64,000 nt of DNA from Cellulomonas sp. C5510 (GTDB taxonomy: Bacteria; Actinomycetota; Actinomycetes; Actinomycetales; Cellulomonadaceae): the NCBI RefSeq assembly GCF_019797765.1, contig NZ_CP081862.1, positions 3,976,328-4,040,327 of the forward strand. The letters are read 5' to 3'. The notes beneath the pieces are model-generated. The model ran no database searches. It saw nothing but the letters and a program-made list of their open reading frames with translations, and was not told the DNA's origin. This document shows, in pieces, positions 44,326 to 54,171 of this stretch (its first letter is position 1; each line of letters starts with the position of its first letter). A program made the translations under genes and the position numbers.

Positions 44326-46667
44326 GGCTGCGGGGCACCGGGCGCCGGGCGCGCAGGGCCGCCGCCGCCCTCGTCGCGACCGCCGTGCTCGCGCTGCCGG
44401 CCCTGTCCGTGGCACCGGCGGTCGCCGCGGCGGGAACCGGGACCGCGCAGGCCGTGCCCGTGCCCGCAGCCCCCGCCACGGACGACCTTCCGGTCTCCGT
44501 CGCCGTGACCGACGTGGCGCCGCAGGTGCTGCAGCCCGGCGAGGACCTCACCGTGACCGCCCGGCTGCGGAACGAGGGCGACGAGGCCGTCGAGCGTCCC
44601 CGCGCGTCCGTCCGCATCTACCGGTACCGGATGTCGTCGCGCGACGAGCTGGCGCGCTGGGCCGCGAGCGGCGCGTCCAGCCCCGTCGGCGACGTGGCCG
44701 CGACCACCGTGCTCGACGACCCCCTCGAGCCCGGGCAGCAGGTGACCGTCGAGGTCACGGTGCCCGCCTCCGCGATCGGGCTGCTCCGCACCGACGACGC
44801 CTGGGGTCCGCGCGGCATCGCGCTCGACGTGTTCGACGGCTCGTCCCGCGTCGGCATCGAGCGCACGTTCCTGCTGTGGCAGTCCGCGGAGGACGTGCCG
44901 GCGACACGGCTCGGCGTGCTCGCGCCCGTCGTGGGACCCGCGACTGACCCGGCGAGCACGGCGGCGAGCACCACGGCGGGCGAGGACGACGGCGAGGACG
45001 AGCACGGCGGCCCGGGGGCCACCGGCGCGCCGGAGGCGACCGGCTCGCCCACCCCGACCTCCTCACCCACCGGTGGCGCGGGGGCCGGGTCGGGGACCGA
45101 CGACGAGGGCACGACCGACGACGAGGGGTCTGACGCCGCGCTCACCGCCCTGACCTCCGCGGGCGGCCGGTTGAGCCGCCTGCTGCAGGCCACCGCCGAG
45201 CACCCCTCCGTCACCTGGGCCGTCGACCCCGCCCTCGTGGAGGCCGCCGCCGCCGGGTCGCGGGCCGACCGGGCCTGGTTCTCGTCCCTCGAGGACGCGG
45301 CGGGGTCCCGGGAGGTGCTGCGGCTGCCCTGGGCCGACCCCGACCTGGCGGCGATCGCGCACGCGGGCGAGCCCGACCCGGACGCGGACCTGCTGCAGCT
45401 CGCCCAGGAGGTCACCGGGTCCACCGAGGACAGCGCGCTGTGGTCGGACGCCCGGCCCGTGCTGCTGACCGCCGACGACGTGCCGGACCTCGTGACCGCC
45501 GCCCGCGCCGCGAGCTCGGCGCCCGGCGTGCCGCTCGTCGTCGGGTCCGCCGCGCTGCCGCCGCTCGGACTCGCCCCCGTCGGTGCACGGGCGTCCGTGG
45601 CGACCGACGGCGGGGCGGTCTCCGCGCTGGTCCCCGACGCGACGCTCAGCGCCCTGCTCGCCACCCCCTCCGCCGTCCAGCCCGGCGCCACCGCGGCGAC
45701 CACCGCGCAGCGCGCCCTCGCCGAGACCGCCGTGCTCGCCCGCGCCGGCGACGACGAGGGCGTCGACGTGCTCGCCACCCTGCCGCGCGACTGGCAGCCC
45801 TCCGCGACGCTGACCTCCGCGGCGCTCGACGCGCTCGAGGCCGCGCCGTGGGTCGACACCGTCGGCGTCGGGGAGCTCGCGACGGGCACCGACACCGCGT
45901 CCGAGCGCGGGGCCCTGCCCGCGTCGAGCCGCGCCGGCACCGAGCTCACCCCCGCGTGGGTCAACGCGCTGGCCGCGGACTGGCGCGCCGCCGGCGAGTT
46001 CGCGAGCGTGGTCGAGGATCCCGCCGCCCTGCTCGACGGGCTGGACGCCGCGCTCGTCGCCCCCCTCGCCGTGGCCTGGCGCGACGACCCCGAGGGGCGC
46101 GCCACCGCCGTGGCGGACGCGCGCCGCGAGGCCACCGACCGGCAGTCCGGGCTGGTCGCGGTGCTCAACCAGCAGTTCACCGTCATCTCGTCGTCCGCGC
46201 AGATCACGGTCGCCGTCCGCAACGAGCTCGACCAGGCCGCCCGGGTGCGGGTCGAGCTGCGCCCGCACAAGGGCTGCCTCGACACCGCGCGGTCCGACCT
46301 CACGACCGTCCCGCCGGAGCAGGAGACCTCCGTCGTCCTGACGCTGCGCGCCAGCGCCAACTGCGATGTCGAGGTCGACGTCAGCCTGGTGTCCGCCGGC
46401 GGGCGGGAGCTGGCGACGCCCGTGCAGTTCTCCGCGCGCGTCGCGCCGACCATCGAGAGCGTCGGCAGCTGGGTGATCGGCGTGCTGCTCGCTCTGGCGC
46501 TCGCCTTCGGCATCTGGCGCACGGTCCGCCGCGGGCAGACCGCCCGGCGCGGCGCCCGCGTGGTGCAGGACCCGGTCACCGCCCGCGCCGCGCAGCCCCC
46601 GGTGGGCACCGACGACGAGGACCCCGACGACGCTCCCGACCGGCCCGGACGACAGGACCCCTCATGA
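44322..46667 (+). CDS. DUF6049 family exported membrane protein
   Basis: A 781-residue protein with an N-terminal signal peptide (cleavage near residue 40), a large extracytoplasmic region, one C-terminal membrane helix (about 718-738) and a short cytoplasmic tail rich in Arg and acidic residues. The extracellular part includes a beta-sandwich-like N-terminal segment (TDVAPQVLQPGEDLTVTARL), an acidic Gly/Thr-rich insert (about 210-270) and a second beta domain near the C-terminus (QITVAVRNELDQAARVRVEL). It corresponds to Rv3909, always next to murJ. It is coupled to both neighbours by ATGA overlaps, which suggests a role in cell-wall assembly. Confidence 0.88.
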   Translation: MRLRGTGRRARRAAAALVATAVLALPALSVAPAVAAAGTGTAQAVPVPAAPATDDLPVSVAVTDVAPQVLQPGEDLTVTARLRNEGDEAVERPRASVRIYRYRMSSRDELARWAASGASSPVGDVAATTVLDDPLEPGQQVTVEVTVPASAIGLLRTDDAWGPRGIALDVFDGSSRVGIERTFLLWQSAEDVPATRLGVLAPVVGPATDPASTAASTTAGEDDGEDEHGGPGATGAPEATGSPTPTSSPTGGAGAGSGTDDEGTTDDEGSDAALTALTSAGGRLSRLLQATAEHPSVTWAVDPALVEAAAAGSRADRAWFSSLEDAAGSREVLRLPWADPDLAAIAHAGEPDPDADLLQLAQEVTGSTEDSALWSDARPVLLTADDVPDLVTAARAASSAPGVPLVVGSAALPPLGLAPVGARASVATDGGAVSALVPDATLSALLATPSAVQPGATAATTAQRALAETAVLARAGDDEGVDVLATLPRDWQPSATLTSAALDALEAAPWVDTVGVGELATGTDTASERGALPASSRAGTELTPAWVNALAADWRAAGEFASVVEDPAALLDGLDAALVAPLAVAWRDDPEGRATAVADARREATDRQSGLVAVLNQQFTVISSSAQITVAVRNELDQAARVRVELRPHKGCLDTARSDLTTVPPEQETSVVLTLRASANCDVEVDVSLVSAGGRELATPVQFSARVAPTIESVGSWVIGVLLALALAFGIWRTVRRGQTARRGARVVQDPVTARAAQPPVGTDDEDPDDAPDRPGRQDPS

Positions 46668-48382
46668 CGACACCCGCCCCCGGGGCGGCCGGGGCCGACC
46701 CGGACGGCACCGCCGGCGGCGGCACCGCGGCCACCGATCCCGCATCCGGCGACCCGGCCGCGGACGCGCCCGCGCTCCCGGCCCGCAGCGGGCTCGGACG
46801 CTCGTCGCTCATCATGGCGTCCGGCACGGCAGCGTCCCGCGTCCTCGGCTTCGTCAACACCGCCCTGCTCGGGTGGGCGATCGGCCTGACGGGCAGCGTG
46901 GCGAACGCCTTCTCCGTCGCCAACAAGCTGCCGAACACCCTGTACCTGCTCATCGCGGGCGGCGTGCTCAACGCCGTGCTCGTGCCCCAGGTGGTGCGGG
47001 CCTACCGGCGGCCCGACGGCCAGCACTACGTCGACCGGCTGCTGACCGTCGGCATCGTCGGTCTCGGCGGGCTGACCGTCGTGCTGACCGCGGCCGCCCC
47101 GCTGTGGGTGCTGCTGTACTCCGAGTTCCCCGACCCGCGCGTCACGGCGGTCGCCACGACCATGGCGTTCTGGTGCATCCCGCAGGTCTTCTTCTACGGG
47201 CTGTACTCGCTTCTGGGCCAGGTGCTCAACGCGCGCGGCTCGTTCGGGCCCTACATGTGGGCCCCCGTGGTCAACAACATCGTGTTCATCGCGGGCCTGC
47301 TCGTCCTGGTCCGCACGTACGGCCCGGTCGACGAGCACACGCCGGTCGGGGAGTGGACGGGCGCCCAGACCGCGGTGCTCGGCGGAGCCGCGACCGTCGG
47401 CATCGTGGCGCAGGCGCTCGTGCTGCTGGTACCGCTGTACCGCAGCGGGTTCCGGTACCGGCCGCGCTGGGGGCTGCGCGGGTCCGGCCTCGGGTCGGCC
47501 GGGCGGGTCGCGAGCTGGACGTTCCTCGGCCTGCTGATCGGCCAGGTCGGCGTCTGGAGGATCAGCGTCGTCGCGTCGTCGGTCACCGGCGAGGGTCTCG
47601 CCGGCAACGCGGTCTACGACCGGGCGTTCCTGCTGTTCATGCTCCCGCACTCCCTCGTCACGGTGACGCTCGCGACAGCGCTGTTCACCCGGCTGTCCGG
47701 GCGGGCGGCCGCGGGCGACGCCGCGGGGGTCCGGGCCGACCTCTCGCTCGGCCTGCGCACCGTGGGCGTGTTCACCGTGCTGGCCACGACAGGGATCGCG
47801 GTCCTCGCGTTCCCGCTGGTCCGCGCGATGTTCCCCACGCAGACCGACACGGCCGTCCACTCGCTCGCCGTCGTCGTCGTGGTGCTCCTGCTCGGCCTCG
47901 TCCCGTTCGGGATCTGGTCGCTGTGCCAGCGCGTGTACTACGCCTACGAGGACGCGCGCGGGATGATCCCCGTCCAGGTCGTCATGGCGGCCGTCGTCGT
48001 CGGGGGCACCGAGCTGGGGCGGGCGCTGCTCGCCGACCGGTACTGGGTCGCCGCGGCGTGCGCGTCGATGGCGCTGTCGTACCTGGTCGGGGCCGCCGCC
48101 GCGCTCGTGTCGGTCCGGCGGCGGCTCGGCGGTCTCGACGGCCGGCGGGTCCTGGTGCTGCACCTCAAGGCCGGCGCGGGGGCGGTGCTCGCGGCCGCCG
48201 CGGGGCTCGGGCTGCTGGCCGCGCTCGGCCCGGTGCAGACGTTCCGGGACGCCGTGGTCGCGTGCGTCGCCGGCGCGGTGCTGATCACCGCGGTGTACGT
48301 CGGCACGCTCGCCCTGCTCCGCGTCGGAGAGCTGGGTGTCCTGCTGCGGCCCGTGCTCCGCGTGGTGCGCCGCGGGCGCTGA
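46664..48382 (+). CDS. murJ: Lipid II flippase MurJ
   Basis: A 572-residue integral membrane protein of the MOP superfamily with about 14 helices, which moves lipid II across the membrane for peptidoglycan synthesis. The N-terminus has a disordered Ala/Gly/Asp-rich extension (about 1-42) before the core GTAASRVLGFVNTALLGWA. Conserved elements include NKLPNTLYLLIAGGVLNAVL and the PQVFFYGLYSLLGQVLNAR segment. It lacks the fused pseudokinase domain found in mycobacterial MurJ; a separate pseudokinase gene follows. Confidence 0.95.
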   Translation: MTTPAPGAAGADPDGTAGGGTAATDPASGDPAADAPALPARSGLGRSSLIMASGTAASRVLGFVNTALLGWAIGLTGSVANAFSVANKLPNTLYLLIAGGVLNAVLVPQVVRAYRRPDGQHYVDRLLTVGIVGLGGLTVVLTAAAPLWVLLYSEFPDPRVTAVATTMAFWCIPQVFFYGLYSLLGQVLNARGSFGPYMWAPVVNNIVFIAGLLVLVRTYGPVDEHTPVGEWTGAQTAVLGGAATVGIVAQALVLLVPLYRSGFRYRPRWGLRGSGLGSAGRVASWTFLGLLIGQVGVWRISVVASSVTGEGLAGNAVYDRAFLLFMLPHSLVTVTLATALFTRLSGRAAAGDAAGVRADLSLGLRTVGVFTVLATTGIAVLAFPLVRAMFPTQTDTAVHSLAVVVVVLLLGLVPFGIWSLCQRVYYAYEDARGMIPVQVVMAAVVVGGTELGRALLADRYWVAAACASMALSYLVGAAAALVSVRRRLGGLDGRRVLVLHLKAGAGAVLAAAAGLGLLAALGPVQTFRDAVVACVAGAVLITAVYVGTLALLRVGELGVLLRPVLRVVRRGR

Positions 48383-48563
48383 CCCGGCCGGTCCGCGAGC
48401 CCTCCGTCGCCGGCCCGGCCGGCGGGGCGACGCGGTCCCCAGGGACCCCCGCGGATCCGCCGCCGCACCGGCAGCCCGTCTAGCATGACGGGGAGCCCGC
48501 GCCGGTGACGGCGCGGCCGACCGGCGGCAGACCCCACGACCCGACGACCCGACGGAGGACCAG

Positions 48564-50297
48564 GTGGCGCAGTCCCGACCCGGGGACCCCGGACGTCGCG
48601 GCGACCCCGCCGGCCGGTTCGGGAGCACCGTCGCCGGGCGGTACCGGCTGGACGAGCCGCGCCACGGGGACCTGCCCGGCGCCGAGCGCTGGACCGCCAC
48701 CGACCAGATCCTGGCCCGGCGGGTCACGGTGACCCTCGTGACCGGGCCGCGCGCGGCTGCCGTGCTCGACGCCGCGCGGAGGGCCGCCCTCGTCGTCGAC
48801 CCCCGCCTGGCCCGGATCCTCGACGTCGGGACCGCCGACGGCACGGGCTACGTCGTCACGGAGGCGGTCGACGGACGCAGCCTCGCGGCGCTCGCCGCCC
48901 GCGCCCCGCTCGCCCCCGACCAGGCGCGCGCGGTCGTCGGGGAGGCAGCCGCCGCCCTGGAGGTCGCGCGCCGCAGGGGCGTCCACCACCTCGCGCTGCG
49001 CCCCGAGACCGTGGTCCTCACCTCCGGCAGCCGCGTCGTGGTGGAGGGGCTGGCGGTCGACGGCGAGCTGCTCGACGCCGCAGGCGGGGGCGCGCACGCC
49101 ATGAGCCGCACCGACACGGTCGGCCTGGTCCGGGTGCTGTACGCCGCTCTCACCGGGCAGTGGCCCGCCGCCACGACCACCACCGCGCCCGTACCCACGT
49201 TCGAGGAGTGGGCCTCCAGGGCGCCCGACGGGCCCTCCGCCTCCGTCGACCCCGGGCTGCCGGCCGCGCCCGACCACGACGGCTCCCCCACCGCACCCGC
49301 CGACCTGGTGCCCGGCGTGCCCGCGGACCTCGACACGCTCTGCGTCGTGACCCTCGGGCCGCACGACGACGGCCCGCACAGCCCCGGTGAGCTCGTCCGC
49401 GAGCTCGAGCCCTGGCGTGCCGTCCGCGCCGACGAGGTGTTCCGCGCCGCCGACTCCGGGCGCTGGCCCGCCCTCACCGACTCCCCCGTGCCCCCGCGCG
49501 CGGACGGTGGCACGCCCACCGGCACGACCACCGCACCTCCGACGGGAAGCAGCCCCATGAGCGACGACCAGCAGCGCACCAGCCCGACCGCGGACGGCGA
49601 CACCCCGGCCGAGGGGTCTCCGGCGGCCGGGGCCGGTGGCGGGGCCGCGGCTGCGGGTGGGGCGGCGGGCGCCGCTGCCGCGACCGGGACCACCGCGGGC
49701 GCGACCGGCACCGGGGCCGTCCCCGGGGTCGGCGCTGCAGCGGCCACCGGCGAGGCGGCTGCCACGGCCGCGGGCGCAGGGGCCGGCGCGGCGGCCGGCA
49801 CCGCCGCGGCGGGCGGCGGCGTGGCACGCCAGTCCGTGCGCTCCGCGTTCGGCGCGGCCCAGGGGCCGGGCACCCGGCGCCCCGGGACGCCGCCCCCGCC
49901 GTCCCCGTCGGCTCGCGCACGTCCGGACCCGCGCCCGACGGCCCGTCGGACGCCCCCGGCGACACCCCGCCGTCCGTCCCGCCCGCCCGGTCCGGGTCGG
50001 CGGCCGAGCCCGCACCGGCGGCCGGACCCGACATGCCGCCGGCCATCCCGCCCGCCGGTCGTGGCGCGCCGTCCGGCGACCGCGAGGCCCGCCGCGAGCA
50101 GGACGACGAGCGCGACGACCGTCCCGCGGCGGGGGACGCCGCCGTCGCCGGTCTCGCCGCCGCCGCCGCTGCCGCGTCACCCCGGCCCGAGCCGGCACGC
50201 GCGTCCGCCCAGGACGCGAGCACGACCGGCAACGCCGGGGCCTCCGAGCCGTCCGGCCCCCCGGTCCGCCGGACGACCTCGGCGTTCGCGACCGTGA
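48564..50297 (+). CDS. Pseudokinase-like protein, N-terminal part (frame breaks near 49.88 kb)
   Basis: The first 270 or so residues look like a bacterial serine/threonine kinase without catalysis. The glycine-rich loop is poor, no lysine occupies the VAIK position (RRVTVTLV), HRDLKPxN is replaced by HHLALRPETVVL, and DFG is absent. This is the pseudokinase fused to MurJ in mycobacteria, where it binds FhaA once phosphorylated. An Ala/Gly/Thr-rich linker follows (about 330-430). From about residue 440 the frame becomes Arg/Pro-rich and implausible, while the sensible protein continues in the -1 frame at 50033-51091. GTG at 48564 follows GGAGG. A true indel, a sequence error or programmed shifting are all possible. 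Confidence 0.75.
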   Translation: MAQSRPGDPGRRGDPAGRFGSTVAGRYRLDEPRHGDLPGAERWTATDQILARRVTVTLVTGPRAAAVLDAARRAALVVDPRLARILDVGTADGTGYVVTEAVDGRSLAALAARAPLAPDQARAVVGEAAAALEVARRRGVHHLALRPETVVLTSGSRVVVEGLAVDGELLDAAGGGAHAMSRTDTVGLVRVLYAALTGQWPAATTTTAPVPTFEEWASRAPDGPSASVDPGLPAAPDHDGSPTAPADLVPGVPADLDTLCVVTLGPHDDGPHSPGELVRELEPWRAVRADEVFRAADSGRWPALTDSPVPPRADGGTPTGTTTAPPTGSSPMSDDQQRTSPTADGDTPAEGSPAAGAGGGAAAAGGAAGAAAATGTTAGATGTGAVPGVGAAAATGEAAATAAGAGAGAAAGTAAAGGGVARQSVRSAFGAAQGPGTRRPGTPPPPSPSARARPDPRPTARRTPPATPRRPSRPPGPGRRPSPHRRPDPTCRRPSRPPVVARRPATARPAASRTTSATTVPRRGTPPSPVSPPPPLPRHPGPSRHARPPRTRARPATPGPPSRPAPRSAGRPRRSRP

Positions 50298-51091
50298 CGC
50301 CCGAGCCACGGCCGGCACCCGAGGCCGCGGCACGTGCCGCCGACCCGGAGCCCCTCGGCGCCGCGGACGCCCCGGGCGGTCCGGGCCACCCGGACTGGGA
50401 CCTGCCGTTCGCCGCCGACGAGCCCTCCCGCGGCCCGGGCCAGCGCCGGTTCGACCCGACGCGCTGGGTCCTCGGACTGGTCGCCATCGGCGTGGTCGTC
50501 GGCGTCGTGATCGCCATCGGCAACGTGCTGCGCCCCTGGGACGGCGGCGGGGACGACTCCGCCGGGGCCGTCCCGGTGGTCACGCCGACGGTCACCGCAC
50601 CGCCCGCGCCGGAGGACACGGGCGACGACGGCGCCGGCGAGGACGAGGAGGCGCCCGCCACCGAGCCGCCGGTCATCGCCACCGTCACCACCATCGACAC
50701 GTCGGACGACGACGGCGAGCACGAGGAGCTCGTCGGGCGGCTCACCGACGGGGACCCGGCCACGGCCTGGTACACCCACACGTACAACCGCCCGGACTTC
50801 GCGGGCTTCAAGGACGCCGTGGGCCTGGTCGTCACGCTGCAGCAGCCCGCCACGGTCAGCGCGATCACGCTCGACGTCAACGGGTCCGGCGGCAACGTCG
50901 AGGTCCGGTCCACCGACGGTGCCAACCCCACGGCGGGCGACGTCCTCGCGGCGGGCCCCCTCTCCCCGCAGACCGTCCTCACCCTCGCCCAGCCGACCGA
51001 GACGCAGAGCATCGTCCTGTGGTTCACCGCGCTGGCGCAGGCACCGGACGGCGCCAACAAGATCGAGATCTCGACCCTCTCCGTCTCCTGA
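50033..51091 (+). CDS. Transmembrane and discoidin-like C-terminal part of the pseudokinase protein
   Basis: In the -1 frame relative to the kinase part, a plausible protein continues. It has a disordered cytoplasmic linker, one membrane helix (about 145-166: [19 protein letters not shown]), an acidic extracellular spacer and a beta-sandwich resembling F5/8-type (discoidin-like) domains ([14 protein letters not shown], then [19 protein letters not shown]). The frame is open upstream to at least about 49870. The nominal ATG at 50033 has no ribosome binding site, so this is almost surely the C-terminus of the preceding gene rather than a gene of its own. Confidence 0.7.
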   Translation: MPPAIPPAGRGAPSGDREARREQDDERDDRPAAGDAAVAGLAAAAAAASPRPEPARASAQDASTTGNAGASEPSGPPVRRTTSAFATVTPEPRPAPEAAARAADPEPLGAADAPGGPGHPDWDLPFAADEPSRGPGQRRFDPTRWVLGLVAIGVVVGVVIAIGNVLRPWDGGGDDSAGAVPVVTPTVTAPPAPEDTGDDGAGEDEEAPATEPPVIATVTTIDTSDDDGEHEELVGRLTDGDPATAWYTHTYNRPDFAGFKDAVGLVVTLQQPATVSAITLDVNGSGGNVEVRSTDGANPTAGDVLAAGPLSPQTVLTLAQPTETQSIVLWFTALAQAPDGANKIEISTLSVS

Positions 51092-51176
51092 CCGCAGGCC
51101 CTCCCGGGCCCGGAACAGACCGGTCCGCCGATCTGTTCTCCCGGCATCAGCTCGTCCCCCGACCCGAGGAAGCACC

Positions 51177-52238
51177 GTGACCGAGACCCCCGTCCGCGAC
51201 ATCGTCATCGTCGGTTCTGGCCCCGCCGGGTACACCGCCGCGATCTACGCGGCGCGCGCGGGTCTGGCCCCCTACGTCATCGCGGGGTCGGTGACCGCCG
51301 GTGGTGCGTTGATGACCACCACGGACGTGGAGAACTTCCCGGGGTTCCCCGAGGGGATCCTGGGCCCGGACCTGATGGACAACCTGCAGCAGCAGGCCGA
51401 GCGGTTCGGTGCGCAGGTGCTGTGGGACGACGCGGTCGAGGTCGACCTGGCCGGGCCGGTCAAGACGATCGTGACCGGCGGCGGGCAGACCGTGCGTGCC
51501 CGCGCGGTGATCCTGGCCACCGGGTCGGCCTACCGCGAGCTCGGGCTGGCCGACGAGAAGCGGCTGTCCGGGCGCGGGGTGTCCTGGTGCGCGACCTGCG
51601 ACGGGTTCTTCTTCCGTGACCAGGACATCATCGTGGTCGGCGGCGGGGACTCCGCGGTCGAGGAGGCCACGTTCCTGACCCGGTTCGGCAAGTCCGTCAC
51701 GATCGTGCACCGCCGCGAGGAGCTGCGGGCCTCCAAGATCATGGCCGACCGCGCCAAGAACGACCCGAAGATCTCCTTCGCCTGGAACAGCGAGGTCGTC
51801 GCGATCCACGGCCAGGACAAGGTCACCGGCGTCACGCTGCGCGACACCCTCACCGGGCAGACCCGCGAGCACGGCGCCACCGGGGTGTTCGTCGCGATCG
51901 GGCACGTCCCGCGCACCGAGCTGCTGGTCGGGCAGGTCGACCTGGACGACAACGGGTACATCGTGGTCGAGGGCCGCTCCACCCGCACCACCCAGCCCGG
52001 TGTGTTCGCCGCCGGTGACGCGGTCGACCACACCTACCGGCAGGCCATCACCGCCGCCGGCTCCGGGTGCGCCGCCGCCCTGGACGCCCAGCACTACCTG
52101 GCTGCGCTCGGCGACGTCGACCCCGCCTCGCCCGCGGAGATCCCCGCCGCCGTCGAGGCCGCGGGCGTCGACGCAGGCGACGCGCTCGCCGCGCAGGGCG
52201 CCGACACCGCCTCGGGCGCGGCCGCCGCGGGGCACTGA
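51177..52238 (+). CDS. trxB: Thioredoxin-disulfide reductase
   Basis: A 353-residue FAD- and NADPH-dependent reductase that reduces thioredoxin. The FAD-binding GSGPAG is at 13-18, the redox-active CATC at C138 and C141, the NADPH-binding GGGDSA at 155-160, and the C-terminal FAD motif in [10 protein letters not shown]. The C-terminus has an extra Ala/Asp-rich tail of about 35 residues. GTG at 51177 follows GAGGAAG. Co-transcribed with trxA, five bases downstream, as in mycobacteria. Confidence 0.96.
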   Translation: MTETPVRDIVIVGSGPAGYTAAIYAARAGLAPYVIAGSVTAGGALMTTTDVENFPGFPEGILGPDLMDNLQQQAERFGAQVLWDDAVEVDLAGPVKTIVTGGGQTVRARAVILATGSAYRELGLADEKRLSGRGVSWCATCDGFFFRDQDIIVVGGGDSAVEEATFLTRFGKSVTIVHRREELRASKIMADRAKNDPKISFAWNSEVVAIHGQDKVTGVTLRDTLTGQTREHGATGVFVAIGHVPRTELLVGQVDLDDNGYIVVEGRSTRTTQPGVFAAGDAVDHTYRQAITAAGSGCAAALDAQHYLAALGDVDPASPAEIPAAVEAAGVDAGDALAAQGADTASGAAAAGH

Positions 52239-52243
52239 CCGGC

Positions 52244-52585
52244 GTGGCCGCGCCGCTCGCGGTGACCGCGGGCACCTTCGACCAGGAGGTGCTGCGGTCG
52301 CCGCTGCCGGTGGTCGTCGACTTCTGGGCCGACTGGTGCGTGCCGTGCCGCATGGTGGCACCGGTGCTGGAGGAGCTCGCGCGGACCTACGAGGGCCGGC
52401 TGCGGTTCGTCTCGGTCGACACCGAGGCGGAGCAGGACCTCGCCGCCCGCTACGGCGTGGTCTCGATCCCGACGCTGTACGTGTTCCACCAGGGTGAGCT
52501 CGTCCGCACGCTGGTCGGTGCACGCGAGAAGCGCGCCTACGCCGCCGAGCTCGACTCCGCGCTGGAGGACGTCGCCGCCGGGTGA
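52244..52585 (+). CDS. trxA: Thioredoxin
   Basis: A 113-residue thioredoxin. The active site is WCVPC (C32, C35), where most thioredoxins have WCGPC; a valine should raise the redox potential or change substrate choice. The cis-proline is in VSIPTLYVF. It is the substrate of the trxB product, whose gene ends five bases upstream. GTG at 52244. It is a complete single-domain form. Confidence 0.93.
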   Translation: MAAPLAVTAGTFDQEVLRSPLPVVVDFWADWCVPCRMVAPVLEELARTYEGRLRFVSVDTEAEQDLAARYGVVSIPTLYVFHQGELVRTLVGAREKRAYAAELDSALEDVAAG

Positions 52586-52683
52586 CAGCGGGCCTCCTCC
52601 GGGTGGGGAGGTTCTGCGGGTGTGCGGCGCGCCCGCTGTGGACGGGCCACCGGGCGGCGCGAGTGGCGTGGCACACTCGGAAG

Positions 52684-54024
52684 ATGACCGCTCTTGAGCG
52701 GCCCGACGGCACGGCGTCGGGCCCCCACCCGACCCCGGCCGCCGGCACGCGGCTCGACCGCTGGCTCGGCTCCTACGCCGAGCGGACGCACGGCATGCGC
52801 GCCTCGGAGATCCGCGCGCTGTTCGCCGTGGCGAACCGTCCCGAGGTGGTGTCGCTCGCGGGGGGCATGCCGTACCTCGAGGGCCTCCCCCTGGACGTGA
52901 TCGGCGACCTCGCCCGGCGCGTCGTCGCCACGCGCGGCACGACCGCCCTGCAGTACGGGTCCGGCCAGGGTGACGAGACGCTGCGCGAGCAGATCCTCGA
53001 GGTCATGCGGCTCGAGGGCATCGAGGCGCACCCGGACGACGTCGTCGTCACCACCGGCTCGCAGCAGGCCCTCGACCTGGTGACGCGGCTGTTCATCGAC
53101 CCGGGCGACGTCGTCGTCGCGGAGGCCCCCTCCTACGTCGGGGCGCTCGGGGTGTTCCGCGCCTACGAGGCCGACGTCGTGCACGTCCCGCTCGACGCGC
53201 ACGGCATCGTCCCCGAGGCGCTGGAGACGACCCTCGCCGACCTCACCCGCCAGGGCCGGCGCGTCAAGTTCCTGTACACGATCCCGAACTTCCACAACCC
53301 CGCGGGCGTGACGCTCTCCGCCGAGCGCCGGCCCCGGATCCTCGAGATCGCCGACCGGTACGGGGTGCTCGTCATCGAGGACAACCCGTACGGCCTGCTC
53401 GGGTTCGAGGGCGACCCGCTGCCCGCCATGCGCGCCAGCAGCGAGGACGGCGTCATCTACCTCGGCTCGTTCTCCAAGACGTTCGCGCCGGGGTACCGGG
53501 TCGGCTGGGCGGTCGCCCCGCACGCCGTCCGCGAGAAGCTCGTGCTGGCCTCGGAGTCGGCGATCCTGTGCCCGTCGAACGCCTCGCAGCTCGCCATCAG
53601 CGGCTACCTGGCCACCTGCGACTGGAAGGGCCAGGTCAAGGCGTTCCGGGAGCTGTACCGGGAGCGACGGGACGCGATGATCGGCGCGCTCGCCGAGCAC
53701 CTGCCCGACGCCACCTGGACCGTGCCGGACGGCGGTTTCTACACCTGGGTGCGGCTGCCCGACGGCCTCGACGCGAAGGCCATGCTGCCCCGCGCGGTCA
53801 CGGCACGGGTCGCGTACGTGCCCGGTACCGCCTTCTACGCCGACGGCCAGGGCACCGACCACGTGCGTCTGTCGTTCTGCTTCCCCACGCCGGAGCGCAT
53901 CCGCGAGGGCGTGCGCCGGCTCGCGGGCGTCGTGTCGGCGGAGAGCGAGCTCGTGTCGCTGTTCGGCACGGGCGGCGCACCTCGCGGCGACGACGTGCAG
54001 TCGCCGGGCCCCGACCTGGCCTGA
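52684..54024 (+). CDS. PLP-dependent aminotransferase, class I/II
   Basis: A 446-residue fold-type I aminotransferase of the 2-aminoadipate/MocR-like (Lys/Aro) group. The cofactor lysine is in LGSFSKTFAPGYRVGW. Other family marks are YGSGQGDETLREQI, TTGSQQALDL and IPNFHNPAGVTLS. No N-terminal DNA-binding domain is present, so it is an enzyme and not a MocR regulator. ATG at 52684. This gene is not part of the usual murJ-par gene order. The amino acid it uses is unknown. Confidence 0.9.
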   Translation: MTALERPDGTASGPHPTPAAGTRLDRWLGSYAERTHGMRASEIRALFAVANRPEVVSLAGGMPYLEGLPLDVIGDLARRVVATRGTTALQYGSGQGDETLREQILEVMRLEGIEAHPDDVVVTTGSQQALDLVTRLFIDPGDVVVAEAPSYVGALGVFRAYEADVVHVPLDAHGIVPEALETTLADLTRQGRRVKFLYTIPNFHNPAGVTLSAERRPRILEIADRYGVLVIEDNPYGLLGFEGDPLPAMRASSEDGVIYLGSFSKTFAPGYRVGWAVAPHAVREKLVLASESAILCPSNASQLAISGYLATCDWKGQVKAFRELYRERRDAMIGALAEHLPDATWTVPDGGFYTWVRLPDGLDAKAMLPRAVTARVAYVPGTAFYADGQGTDHVRLSFCFPTPERIREGVRRLAGVVSAESELVSLFGTGGAPRGDDVQSPGPDLA

Positions 54025-54171
54025 TCCGGCGCTCCGCCCGGACCGTCTCCCGCGGTCGACCGGCCTCCGTCAGCCGGTACGGTCGGGGCGGGCGAGCCGC
54101 CGGATCCTCGCCCGTCCCGCACCCGCACCCGGCCGCCGCGGCGGCCACCTCGTCCAGGAGGACCCGACCCC

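Noticed and set aside
52684-54024. MocR-type transcription factor
   Set aside because: The aminotransferase fold starts within the first 50 residues; there is no GntR helix-turn-helix.
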